Below are positions 1 to 6,031 of a DNA stretch of 6,033 nt, piece by piece; position 1 is the stretch's first letter, and every line of letters begins with the position of its first letter. Location: positions 1 to 6,033 of the forward strand of contig JAOZLU010000304.1 of assembly GCA_029934695.1 (NCBI GenBank), in the 5' to 3' direction. Both the position numbers and the translations under genes were made by a program. This DNA is from Desulfobacterales bacterium. Its GTDB lineage: Bacteria; Desulfobacterota; Desulfobacteria; Desulfobacterales; 4be13. A model generated the notes under the pieces. That model made no database searches. It was not told where the DNA came from and saw nothing but the letters and a program-made list of their open reading frames with translations.

Positions 1-56
1 ATCAAACATCAAACATCAAACATCAAACATCAAACATCAAACATCCAGCATCAAAT
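1..56. repeat. Heptamer tandem array (ATCAAAC)n downstream of mraY, cut by the window edge
   Basis: Six perfect head-to-tail copies of ATCAAAC fill bases 1-42. They are followed by two diverged units, ATCCAGC (43-49) and ATCAAAT (50-56). The array begins 3 bases beyond the mraY stop codon and runs out of the window, so its full length is unknown. On the coding (minus) strand it reads GTTTGAT repeated, with the degenerate units on the mraY side. It sits where the mraY-to-next-gene junction of the operon would be. The repeat itself is certain; any role (spacer, slippage tract, protein or RNA site) is unknown. Confidence 0.95.
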
Positions 57-59
57 TTC

Positions 60-1139
60 CTATCTTATTTTCAGTGTGCTTATGGAAATAAGCGCTAGTC
101 CGATTGCGATCACCCAGAATCGGACAATGATCTTGGGCTCCGGCCATCCTTTCAGTTCAAAATGGTGATGAAGGGGGGCCATTTTAAAAATCCTGCGGCC
201 ATTTGTCATTTTAAAAAAACCCACCTGGAAAATAACAGACAGGGCTTCTATGACAAAAAGTCCGCCCACCAGTATCAGCATTATTTCCTGCTTTGTGATA
301 ACAGCCACAGTGCCGATGACGCCTCCCAGGGGAAGCGAACCGACATCTCCCATGAAAATCTGTGCAGGATATGTGTTGAACCACAGGAAACCAAGACCTG
401 CGCCAGCCAGAATTCCGCAGAAAATGGTTAACTCACCACTTCCGGAAACATAACTGATCTGAAGATATTCGGCGATTCTGACATGACCTGTCACATAAGC
501 AAAAAGCATATATGTCACCGAAGCAATGATAACAGGCCCTATGGCAAGGCCGTCAAGACCATCCGTGAGATTGACAGCATTGGATGTTCCCACGATGACA
601 ATCACAGCAAAAAAGATATAGCCCCACCCGATATCCGGTGAAATATTTTTAAAAAAAGGTATATTTAGCTGGGTGTTGAAGCTCGGGCAGTTATAAATAA
701 AAATCCCTGTGCAGATTGCCAGTATCATCTGCATCAGAAACTTGCTCCGGGCGCTTAACCCTTTGTTCTGCTTTCTGATCAGCATCAGATAATCATCAGC
801 AAAACCGATGAAAGCGTAACTGACTGTCACCAGAAGAATTGCCCATATATAGTAATTGGTCAGATTTGTCCAAAGGAGTGTTGACACAACAACTGAAAAG
901 ATGATCAGCACCCCGCCCATGGTCGGTGTGCCAGCCTTTTTGTGATGGTTTTCCGGTCCGTCCTCCTGGATATATTGTCCGATCTGCATTTCATTAAGCT
1001 TTCTTATAACCCAGGGTCCCATAAAAAAGCATATAAAAAAAGCAGTCAGACTGGCATAAATTGCCCGAAATGTAATATATCGGAATACATTAAAAAACGA
1101 TATCGTCGTATGAAGCGGGTACAACAAATGGTATAGCAT
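60..1139 (-). CDS. mraY: Phospho-N-acetylmuramoyl-pentapeptide transferase (MraY)
   Basis: Integral membrane enzyme that transfers phospho-MurNAc-pentapeptide from UDP to undecaprenyl phosphate, making lipid I on the cytoplasmic face of the inner membrane. The 359-residue protein matches the usual family length (about 360) and is hydrophobic throughout, with about ten membrane segments. Visible family motifs are the AGTPTMGG segment (69-76), the Asp pair D115-D116 in FADDY, NLTDGLDG (190-197), FMGDVGSL with D265, and the triple histidine at 324-326 in PLHHHFE. All expected catalytic acidic residues are present. The ATG start is supported by the N-terminal FNVFRYITFRA stretch, which lies where the family has it. 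It follows murF by 27 bases; no good Shine-Dalgarno sequence is visible in that AT-rich gap, so translation may depend on coupling to murF. The stop is TAG. Confidence 0.98.
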   Translation of the reverse strand: MLYHLLYPLHTTISFFNVFRYITFRAIYASLTAFFICFFMGPWVIRKLNEMQIGQYIQEDGPENHHKKAGTPTMGGVLIIFSVVVSTLLWTNLTNYYIWAILLVTVSYAFIGFADDYLMLIRKQNKGLSARSKFLMQMILAICTGIFIYNCPSFNTQLNIPFFKNISPDIGWGYIFFAVIVIVGTSNAVNLTDGLDGLAIGPVIIASVTYMLFAYVTGHVRIAEYLQISYVSGSGELTIFCGILAGAGLGFLWFNTYPAQIFMGDVGSLPLGGVIGTVAVITKQEIMLILVGGLFVIEALSVIFQVGFFKMTNGRRIFKMAPLHHHFELKGWPEPKIIVRFWVIAIGLALISISTLKIR

Positions 1140-1147
1140 AATCAGTA

Positions 1148-1175
1148 AATTGATAATTCATAATTATCAATTATT
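1148..1175. repeat. AT-rich heptad-periodic tract with a perfect inverted repeat at the murF/mraY junction
   Basis: Four consecutive 7-base units share AATT at their start: AATTGAT, AATTCAT, AATTATC, AATTATT. The same DNA contains a perfect inverted repeat, TTGATAATT-CAT-AATTATCAA, at 1150-1170 (9-bp arms, 3-base loop). The murF TGA stop (1167-1169) lies in one arm. There is no GC-rich stem and no T-tract, so it does not look like an intrinsic terminator. In RNA it could form a weak hairpin between the murF end and the mraY start codon. Confidence 0.6.
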
Positions 1176-2597
1176 AATCCTTTCCACAATTTCTTCCATG
1201 CCCATTCCCCTGGACCCCTTTATAAGAATCCAGTCATCTGGTCTGAGGAAGTCTGTCAGGTCAAGAATAATTTCTGACCTGTTTCCTATAAAAATATCCC
1301 GGGAATCCATACCTCGGTCCCGGGAACCTTCTGCAACATATTCTGCAAACTCGCCTGCGATGCAAAGTCTTGCGATATCTGATCCCGCAGCCAGCGAGCC
1401 AATTTTTTTATGCATGGATTCTGCATATTCTCCAAGTTCAAGCATGTCGCCTGAGACAACAATTCCTCTCTGATTCCCTTTTAACGATCTGAGTGTCATT
1501 ATGGCGGCTTCCATGGAAGCCGGATTTGCATTATAAGTGTCATCAATGATGTTGACGCCCATACGCGTTTTGAGGATATTCATCCTTCCCCGGACCGGCC
1601 TGAAATCCTCAAGGCCAGCCTGAATCTCCCGGGCAGACAGCCCCAGCACAAATCCGACAGATGCAGCGGCAAGGGCATTTGAAACCATGAAACTGCCCGG
1701 GCTTCCAAGATGAATCGGAACACTTTCTGTCGGCATGTCCAGAGTAAAAGAGATGCCGCTGTCTTCTTCCTTTACTGAAACCGCCTGAATTTCTGCTTCC
1801 GGCTTATGGGCACGGGAATAAAAAAGACACCTCTCGCCCTTTGCCTTTTGCCGCTCTCCCAGAGTCATGGCTCTTGGATCATCAGCATTCAGAATGGCGG
1901 TCCCTCCCAGCCTGATCCTTTCCAAGAGTTCCCCTTTGGCATTCATAATCGCCTCAAGAGACCCCAATTTTCCAATATGGGCAGGGCCGATATTTGTGAT
2001 AACGCCGACATCCGGCAGGCAGATATCTCCAAGTTTTCCGATCTCCCCGGAGTTGTTCATTCCCAGTTCCACCACTGCCCACTCATAAAAATCATTGAGA
2101 CGAAGAAGGGTCAGAGGAAGGCCGATTTCATTATTAAAGCTTCCTCGGGAAGCCAAGGTGCAAAATCGCCGGGCCAACACTGAGGCCGTCATCTTTCTCG
2201 TGGTGGTTTTTCCATTTGATCCTGTTATTGCGACAACCGAAGCATTGGAACGCTTTCGGTTAAATGCAGCAAGATCACCGAGCGATTTTGTCGTATCGTT
2301 TACCACCACACAGGCAATTCCTTTTTCCTGCCATTCCGGACAGGGTAAATCATTGGCACTGTTTTTTTCTGTTATAAGGCAGCGGACACCATGTTCAAGC
2401 ACATCCCCCACAAAACTGTGTCCGTCATAAACATCCCCTCTGATTGCGACAAACACGTTATCAGGAGCTATGTTCCGTGAATCAATTGATATGCCTGAGA
2501 ATTCAGATTTACATTTTCGAGTTTCAAAACCCGAAAGCAGTCTTCCTCCTGTTGCATCAAGAATCTCATCAACTGTCCATGACTTATGTTTTATCAT
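1167..2597 (-). CDS. murF: UDP-N-acetylmuramoyl-tripeptide--D-alanyl-D-alanine ligase (MurF)
   Basis: Cytoplasmic ATP-dependent ligase that adds D-Ala-D-Ala to the UDP-MurNAc-tripeptide, giving the pentapeptide used by MraY. Its 476 residues fit the usual 450-480. The N-terminal substrate-binding domain (about 1-110) carries the SGISIDSR motif near residue 34. The central ATPase domain has the P-loop GSNGKTTT (126-133), NNEIGLPLTLL (155-165), ELGMNN (177-182) and TNIGPAHIGKLGS (201-213). The C-terminal domain has DDTYNANPASM (352-362), SGDMLELG (382-389) and KGSRGMGMEE near 460. NNEIGLP and the C-terminal DDTYNANPASM favour MurF over MurE; the DNPR-type motif of meso-diaminopimelate-adding MurE is not present. 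It starts 3 bases after the ftsI stop, behind GGTGA. Residues about 247-255 are encoded by a heptad-periodic DNA tract. The gene that should precede it, murE, is missing here. Confidence 0.97.
   Translation of the reverse strand: MIKHKSWTVDEILDATGGRLLSGFETRKCKSEFSGISIDSRNIAPDNVFVAIRGDVYDGHSFVGDVLEHGVRCLITEKNSANDLPCPEWQEKGIACVVVNDTTKSLGDLAAFNRKRSNASVVAITGSNGKTTTRKMTASVLARRFCTLASRGSFNNEIGLPLTLLRLNDFYEWAVVELGMNNSGEIGKLGDICLPDVGVITNIGPAHIGKLGSLEAIMNAKGELLERIRLGGTAILNADDPRAMTLGERQKAKGERCLFYSRAHKPEAEIQAVSVKEEDSGISFTLDMPTESVPIHLGSPGSFMVSNALAAASVGFVLGLSAREIQAGLEDFRPVRGRMNILKTRMGVNIIDDTYNANPASMEAAIMTLRSLKGNQRGIVVSGDMLELGEYAESMHKKIGSLAAGSDIARLCIAGEFAEYVAEGSRDRGMDSRDIFIGNRSEIILDLTDFLRPDDWILIKGSRGMGMEEIVERINN
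1833..1860. repeat. Heptad-periodic tract inside murF
   Basis: Four adjacent 7-base units on the plus strand, CTCGCCC, TTTGCCT, TTTGCCG and CTCTCCC, share a pyrimidine-rich YTYKCCN pattern. On the coding strand they read GGGAGAG, CGGCAAA, AGGCAAA, GGGCGAG. They encode MurF residues of about 247-255 (GERQKAKGE), a charged surface-like stretch after LNADDPR in a region that varies among MurF proteins. The reading frame is kept. The pattern was seen by eye and is short, so chance similarity is possible. Confidence 0.4.
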
Positions 2598-2600
2598 TTA

Positions 2601-4385
2601 TTATTCACCGTGGTCCATTGAGAGTGAGCCGTTGACAGTTGCAACGATCATTGGTAACTGGTCACCGGCAACTGATGCTGTCAGCTTCTTTTTCTCATGT
2701 CGGGGCGGCACATTCATGTAATTCAGTGTTTCATAAGCGATTTTCCTGAACACAGGAGTTGCGACAGTACCGCCGTAATGATTTTTCTGAGGCTCGTCTA
2801 AAACTGCCAGGATCACGACTCTGGGTTTTTCTGCGGGCGCAAAACCGATAAAAGATGCGACGTATTTTCCTTTTGCATATTGTCCTTTTCCATCAATTTT
2901 CTGAGCAGTTCCTGTCTTGCCGCATGCAGAATACCCTTTGAGGGCAGCTTTTTCACCGGTTCCCCCTTTCTCAACAACAGATTTCATCATCTGCCTGACT
3001 GCTTCGGCAGTTTCTGCAGAAACAACCCTCCGGATTTTGCGGGGACCGAAACTTTCCACAGGCTGTCCGTTCGAATTCGTTATGGCCTGGACGATATAAG
3101 GCTTCATCAGCATCCCTCCGTTGGCAATTGCAGAGGTTGCTGTGATCAGTTGTATCGCGGATACGGAAATGCCCTGCCCAAAGGATATTGTCCCCGCGTC
3201 AATTTTTGACCATCGTCTGTAAAAGGATAAAGTGCCTGCTGTTTCCCCTGGACAGTCAATTCTGGTTTTTTCCCCGAAGCCAAAGTCACGAAGCGTTTTA
3301 TAAAGCAGCTGGGGTCCTATCATTTCACTGACTTTGACAGAACCTATATTGCTGGAGTATTTTATGATTTTTCCCAAACTCATCCACCCGTAAGGCTGGG
3401 AGTCATGAACAACATCCTCACCGATCTGATATGCGCCATTTTCACAAAAAAAGATTGTATCCGGCGTACATCCTCCAAATTCGATTGCCCCGGCCGCACT
3501 GAATATCTTCATTGTCGAACCCGGTTCAAACGGGTCTGTCACGGCTTTGTTTCTCCACAGGTCCCTGTCAAATTTTCCAAAGGAATTCGGGTTGAAAACA
3601 GGAGCATGGGCCAAAGCCAGCACAGCTCCTGAGTCCGGTTCCATCACAACGGCCATCCCAGATTTTGCGGAAAAGTCTGTGACAGCTTCTTCCAGAGCGC
3701 TTTCAGTGATGAACTGGATTGTCTTGTCAATGGTAAGGATAAGATTCTTGCCACTATAGCTCATATCCGTATTTTCTTCTGTGTCAAACTTTCGGTCAAA
3801 CCCGTCCTTCAAGACTGTTAATTTGTGGTCACTACCTTTGAGCCAGTTGTCATAATAAAATTCGATGCCTTCCAGGCCCCGGTCATCCACACCTGTAAAT
3901 CCAAGCACCTGCGCGGCAAGCGTCCCGCTGGGGTAGAAACGGCTATGTTCAGATATGAAACCGACACCTTTAAGTCTGAGGTCTTTTACGGTCCTTGACT
4001 TTCTGGGTCCGACCTGGCGCTTAACCCATATAAACGACTTTCCAGACTCAAGTTTCACATTAAGTGTTTTCGCATCAATTTGCAATGCTCTTGAAAGTGC
4101 CTGGGCTGTGGCCCGCGGATCCTTAATGTGTCGCGGATGTGCTGTAATGGATTCCACATCAGCGGAAGTCACAGCCATTTCCCTGCCGTTTGCATCATAT
4201 ATGGTTCCGCGCTTTCCACGAAATATGAGTGATTTTTCACGTTCTTCCAATGCTCTGTCATTCAGCCACGGGCAAAAAGCCTGCAAATATATTGCTTTTA
4301 TGCCAATAACCGAAAAAAAGAACACAAAAAAAAGGCCGACAATGCAGATGCGTAATTTTCTGCGTTTTTTTTCAACGGATTTCAT
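2601..4385 (-). CDS. ftsI: Septal peptidoglycan transpeptidase, class B penicillin-binding protein (FtsI/PBP3)
   Basis: D,D-transpeptidase that cross-links septal peptidoglycan in the periplasm as part of the FtsW-FtsI-FtsQLB divisome. The 594-residue protein has a short basic cytoplasmic N-terminus, one membrane anchor (about 11-32), and the class B dimerisation region with RGKRGTIYDANGREMA (56-71). The transpeptidase domain has all three active-site motifs: STMK with nucleophile S290, SSN at 344-346, and KTGT at 490-493. The ATG start overlaps the end of ftsL by 14 bases and has only a weak ribosome site, suggesting coupling. The transpeptidase fold ends near residue 562 (LNYMNVPP). A tail of about 32 residues then follows, with no PASTA domain, which many delta-proteobacterial homologues carry. 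Part of that tail is encoded by heptad-periodic DNA. murE, the usual next gene, is absent. It could be named a generic PBP2/FtsI, but position and sequence both favour FtsI. Confidence 0.96.
   Translation of the reverse strand: MKSVEKKRRKLRICIVGLFFVFFFSVIGIKAIYLQAFCPWLNDRALEEREKSLIFRGKRGTIYDANGREMAVTSADVESITAHPRHIKDPRATAQALSRALQIDAKTLNVKLESGKSFIWVKRQVGPRKSRTVKDLRLKGVGFISEHSRFYPSGTLAAQVLGFTGVDDRGLEGIEFYYDNWLKGSDHKLTVLKDGFDRKFDTEENTDMSYSGKNLILTIDKTIQFITESALEEAVTDFSAKSGMAVVMEPDSGAVLALAHAPVFNPNSFGKFDRDLWRNKAVTDPFEPGSTMKIFSAAGAIEFGGCTPDTIFFCENGAYQIGEDVVHDSQPYGWMSLGKIIKYSSNIGSVKVSEMIGPQLLYKTLRDFGFGEKTRIDCPGETAGTLSFYRRWSKIDAGTISFGQGISVSAIQLITATSAIANGGMLMKPYIVQAITNSNGQPVESFGPRKIRRVVSAETAEAVRQMMKSVVEKGGTGEKAALKGYSACGKTGTAQKIDGKGQYAKGKYVASFIGFAPAEKPRVVILAVLDEPQKNHYGGTVATPVFRKIAYETLNYMNVPPRHEKKKLTASVAGDQLPMIVATVNGSLSMDHGE
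2605..2609 (-). promoter_or_regulatory. Ribosome binding site of murF
   Basis: GGTGA on the minus strand lies 7 bases before the murF ATG, inside the last codons of ftsI. The junction reads GGTGAATAATAAATG, so ftsI ends in two tandem in-frame TAA stops directly before murF. This supports the ATG at 2597 and translational coupling of the two genes. Confidence 0.6.
2641..2675. repeat. Diverged heptamer tract encoding the FtsI C-terminal tail
   Basis: Read on the coding strand from 2675 down, the units are TCAGTTG, CCGGTGA, CCAGTTA, CCAATGA, then a weaker TCGTTGC. The first four fit a YCRRTKR pattern, close to a CCAGTGA consensus. They encode FtsI residues from about 571 to 582, beyond the transpeptidase domain. 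The low conservation of the units means the period is suggestive rather than certain. Confidence 0.45.
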
Positions 4386-4680
4386 GGATGATAACCATCT
4401 GTTTCTGTGTGGGAGTTGTCAGGCCAAGCTGATATTTTGCAATTTTTGAAATCCGTTTCGGAGATTTAAGCCTGGCAAATTCGATTTTCAGGTTGTTTTG
4501 CAAGGTGATAAGTTTGCGATGTTTATCTGTTTCTTTTGATATTTCATATCCGACTTGGACGCACTGGACTCTGCACCATGTATAAAAAAGGAGTTGTGTG
4601 ATAAATATCAGCATAAGGATAATCCATATCCCTATTGTTTTCAGCTCAGATATTTTCAAAATTCGTAACCTCTGTTTCAA
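4372..4680 (-). CDS. ftsL: Cell division protein FtsL
   Basis: Small bitopic divisome protein that, with FtsB and FtsQ, regulates septal synthesis by FtsW-FtsI. The 102 residues show the expected plan: a short cytoplasmic N-terminus, one membrane helix (about 16-36, GIWIILMLIFITQLL), and a periplasmic coiled-coil-like stretch (about 45-72). The closing PKRISKIAKYQLGL segment is typical of the family. The position between rsmH and ftsI confirms the call. No ATG precedes the membrane helix in frame. The first possible start is TTG at 4680, with a weak GGGA site. A second TTG at 4659 (95 residues) lies 9 bases after AGAGG and may be the true start. The stop overlaps the ftsI start by 14 bases. 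Confidence 0.9.
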   Translation of the reverse strand: MKQRLRILKISELKTIGIWIILMLIFITQLLFYTWCRVQCVQVGYEISKETDKHRKLITLQNNLKIEFARLKSPKRISKIAKYQLGLTTPTQKQMVIIHEIR

Positions 4681-4771
4681 AATCTTTTCCCAACCATTCT
4701 TCTTTCATAACTCAGTTAATAGGAACAAATCAATGGGGTGCAGAGAGTATTCGGAGGTAGTAATATTCTCA
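4681..4771 (-). other. Spacer between rsmH and ftsL with a 20-codon overlapping mini-ORF
   Basis: This 91-base gap is the longest between genes in the cluster here. It contains a short minus-strand frame opening with ATG at 4708 and ending in TGA at 4646. Its peptide, MKEEWLGKDFETEVTNFENI, runs over the proposed ftsL start in another frame. It has no clear ribosome site. It could be chance, a coupling leader peptide, or the true FtsL N-terminus displaced by a frameshift. No terminator or promoter is evident. Confidence 0.3.
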
Positions 4772-4784
4772 TCAAACATCAATT
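4771..4784. repeat. Two heptamer units at the rsmH stop, same unit as the array after mraY
   Basis: ATCAAAC (4771-4777) followed by ATCAATT (4778-4784) repeats the exact unit of the array at 1-42. On the coding strand this is AATTGAT-GTTTGAT, and the rsmH TGA stop is formed inside the second unit. A second in-frame TGA follows directly. Two units alone could be chance; the match to the large array makes it notable. Confidence 0.5.
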
Positions 4785-5743
4785 TTTTCTGCTGCCCTTA
4801 ACTTTGCGCTTCTTGCCTTGGGATTTATTGCAATCTCTTCTTCGGCAGGGCACCGGACTTTTTTTGTCAAAATGCGCAACGCTTTTTTCCGGTTGCAGAC
4901 ACATTTGGGAAAGCCCGATGGGCAGATGCATCCTTTTTCCAGTGCTTTCATCCGATGTTTCACAATTCGATCTTCAAGAGAATGAAACGATATGGCACAA
5001 AGCCGGCCTTTGGGGTTCAAAATGGATACGTTATTATCTCCGATTCTTTCCATAAACAAATCAAGCCGTTCAAGTTCTTTGTTGACAGCGATTCTGAGTG
5101 CCATGAACACCCGCGTGGCAGGATGAACCGAACGCCTGCTTTTAAATTTCGAATGTTGAAACGGAACCGCATCACATACGATCTGAGCCAATTGTCCGCT
5201 TGAACGAATCGGGGTATGCATCCTCTCCTTTACAATTCTTCGCGCAATACGTTTTGCAAAGCGTTCTTCCCCATATTCCCTGAAAATTTTTACAAGGCTC
5301 CTTTCATCAATGCTGTTGACCAGTTCCTCAGCTTTAAGGCTTCCCGCTTCCATCATGTTCATCCGCATATCAAGCGGCTCATCCTTTCTGAAACTGAATC
5401 CCCGGCCGCCGGATTCAAGCTGATGGAGCGAAAGCCCGAGGTCAAGAAGGATGCCGTCCACAGCACGGATATTCAATTCTGAAAGAATATCCCAGAGATG
5501 TATGAAATTGCCATGAAAAAAATAAGTGCCGGACGCATAAGGCTTCAACGCTTTTTTTGCGTTGTCTATTGCATCCTTGTCCTGATCTATGCCGATCAGA
5601 AATCCGTCCGGCATAATTTTCTCCAGAATCGCCCGGGAATGGCCTGAACCACCAAGCGTACAATCCACATAAATCTTTCCCGGTCTGCAATTAAGATAGC
5701 TGATCACTTCATTCAACATTACGGAAGTATGATTGTATGTCAT
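4772..5743 (-). CDS. rsmH: 16S rRNA (cytosine(1402)-N(4))-methyltransferase RsmH (MraW)
   Basis: S-adenosylmethionine-dependent enzyme that N4-methylates C1402 in the decoding centre of 16S rRNA. Visible motifs are the N-terminal HTSVMLNEV, the SAM-binding VDCTLGGSGH (about residues 26-35 from the ATG), IGIDQDKDAI, DGILLDLGLSLHQLESGG, GFSFRKDEPLDMRM, and the C-terminal ISFHSLEDRIVKH. The cysteine-containing stretch CICPSGFPKCVC follows, then NPKARSAKLRAAEKI at the end. From the ATG at 5743 the protein has 323 residues, within the family range. A TTG at 5755 would add four residues (MLKS). I prefer the ATG because family members usually begin just before the HTSV motif, though neither start has a strong ribosome site. 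It is the first gene of the visible cluster and has a candidate promoter close upstream; mraZ, its usual upstream neighbour, is not adjacent. Confidence 0.96.
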   Translation of the reverse strand: MTYNHTSVMLNEVISYLNCRPGKIYVDCTLGGSGHSRAILEKIMPDGFLIGIDQDKDAIDNAKKALKPYASGTYFFHGNFIHLWDILSELNIRAVDGILLDLGLSLHQLESGGRGFSFRKDEPLDMRMNMMEAGSLKAEELVNSIDERSLVKIFREYGEERFAKRIARRIVKERMHTPIRSSGQLAQIVCDAVPFQHSKFKSRRSVHPATRVFMALRIAVNKELERLDLFMERIGDNNVSILNPKGRLCAISFHSLEDRIVKHRMKALEKGCICPSGFPKCVCNRKKALRILTKKVRCPAEEEIAINPKARSAKLRAAEKIDV

Positions 5744-5777
5744 AGACTTAAGCAACCTGTTTTATCCAACTGTTCTG

Positions 5778-5807
5778 AGTAAAAATACATTTTTGTAAAA
5801 GTGTCAA
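5778..5807 (-). promoter_or_regulatory. Candidate sigma-70 promoter for rsmH and the dcw operon
   Basis: On the minus strand a perfect TTGACA (5802-5807) is followed after 18 bases by TTTACT (5778-5783), which matches four of six bases of TATAAT. The region is AT-rich. Transcription would begin about 25-30 bases before the rsmH ATG. The -35 box is clear and the -10 box is weak, so this is a reasonable but unproven assignment. No MraZ-type GTGGG direct repeats are seen around it. Confidence 0.4.
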
Positions 5808-5854
5808 GAAAAAACGGACAATACACAACTGCTTTATAGGTATATTTGCAATAA

Positions 5855-6031
5855 TCATAGTATGATATAAATTGTTACCAAATTTTTGCGGCCAAATAAT
5901 TTATGAATGTGCAGCAGATTGAAAATGCCCCTGACGGCAGACGCTCCTGACTGATTGACAGATGCTCCTGACTTATTGACAGATGCTCCTGCCGGATTGG
6001 CAGATGCTCCTGCCGGATTGATAAATCCGGC
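5855..6031 (-). other. Open frame entering from the right edge, possible 3' end of a repeat-containing gene or non-coding repeat
   Basis: One minus-strand frame stays open from the window edge to a TGA at 5855-5857, 58 codons without a visible start. The 21-bp DNA repeat is translated in it as seven-residue units such as NPAGASA, NPAGASV, NKSGASV and NQSGASA. A unique tail ending FGRKNLVTIYIIL follows. The tail matches nothing I recognise and is not MraZ-like. A repeat of 21 bases keeps frame whether or not it codes, so the open frame is weak evidence. I think non-coding repeat is more likely. Confidence 0.2.
5936..6019. repeat. 21-bp tandem repeat upstream of rsmH, four units
   Basis: Units at 5936-5956, 5957-5977, 5978-5998 and 5999-6019 follow the pattern GRCAGAYGCTCCTGMCKKATT. 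The core CAGATGCTCCTG is identical in three units and differs by one base in the first. A degenerate fifth copy may precede it at 5918-5935 (ATTGAAAATGCCCCTGAC). The last two units are nearly identical, so copies become more alike toward the window edge. The unit length is three times the seven-base period seen elsewhere here. Confidence 0.9.

Noticed and set aside
1..56. CRISPR array
   Set aside because: The units are only 7 bases, contiguous, and have no spacers.
1150..1170. Intrinsic terminator after murF
   Set aside because: The stem is entirely AT-rich apart from one base pair, no T-run follows on the minus strand, and mraY follows at once in the same operon.
1167..2597. A MurE-MurF fusion explaining the missing murE
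   Set aside because: The protein is 476 residues with a single P-loop and MurF-type motifs only; there is no room for a second ligase.
3955..4449. 164-codon plus-strand open frame opposite ftsI and ftsL
   Set aside because: It lies antisense to two confidently identified genes, has no recognisable motifs, and is best explained as a shadow of their codon usage. The same holds for the other plus-strand frames opposite the five genes and for the minus-strand frame at 5442-5690 within rsmH.
5846..5871. Plus-strand promoter with TTGCAA and TATAAA
   Set aside because: The spacing is 14 bases, too short for sigma-70, and no plus-strand gene follows in the window.
5903..5950. Short plus-strand frame starting ATG at 5903
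   Set aside because: Only 15 codons, no ribosome site, and it ends within the first repeat unit.
5936..6019. CRISPR array or attachment site
   Set aside because: The 21-bp units abut without unique spacers, and there is no integrase or tRNA nearby.
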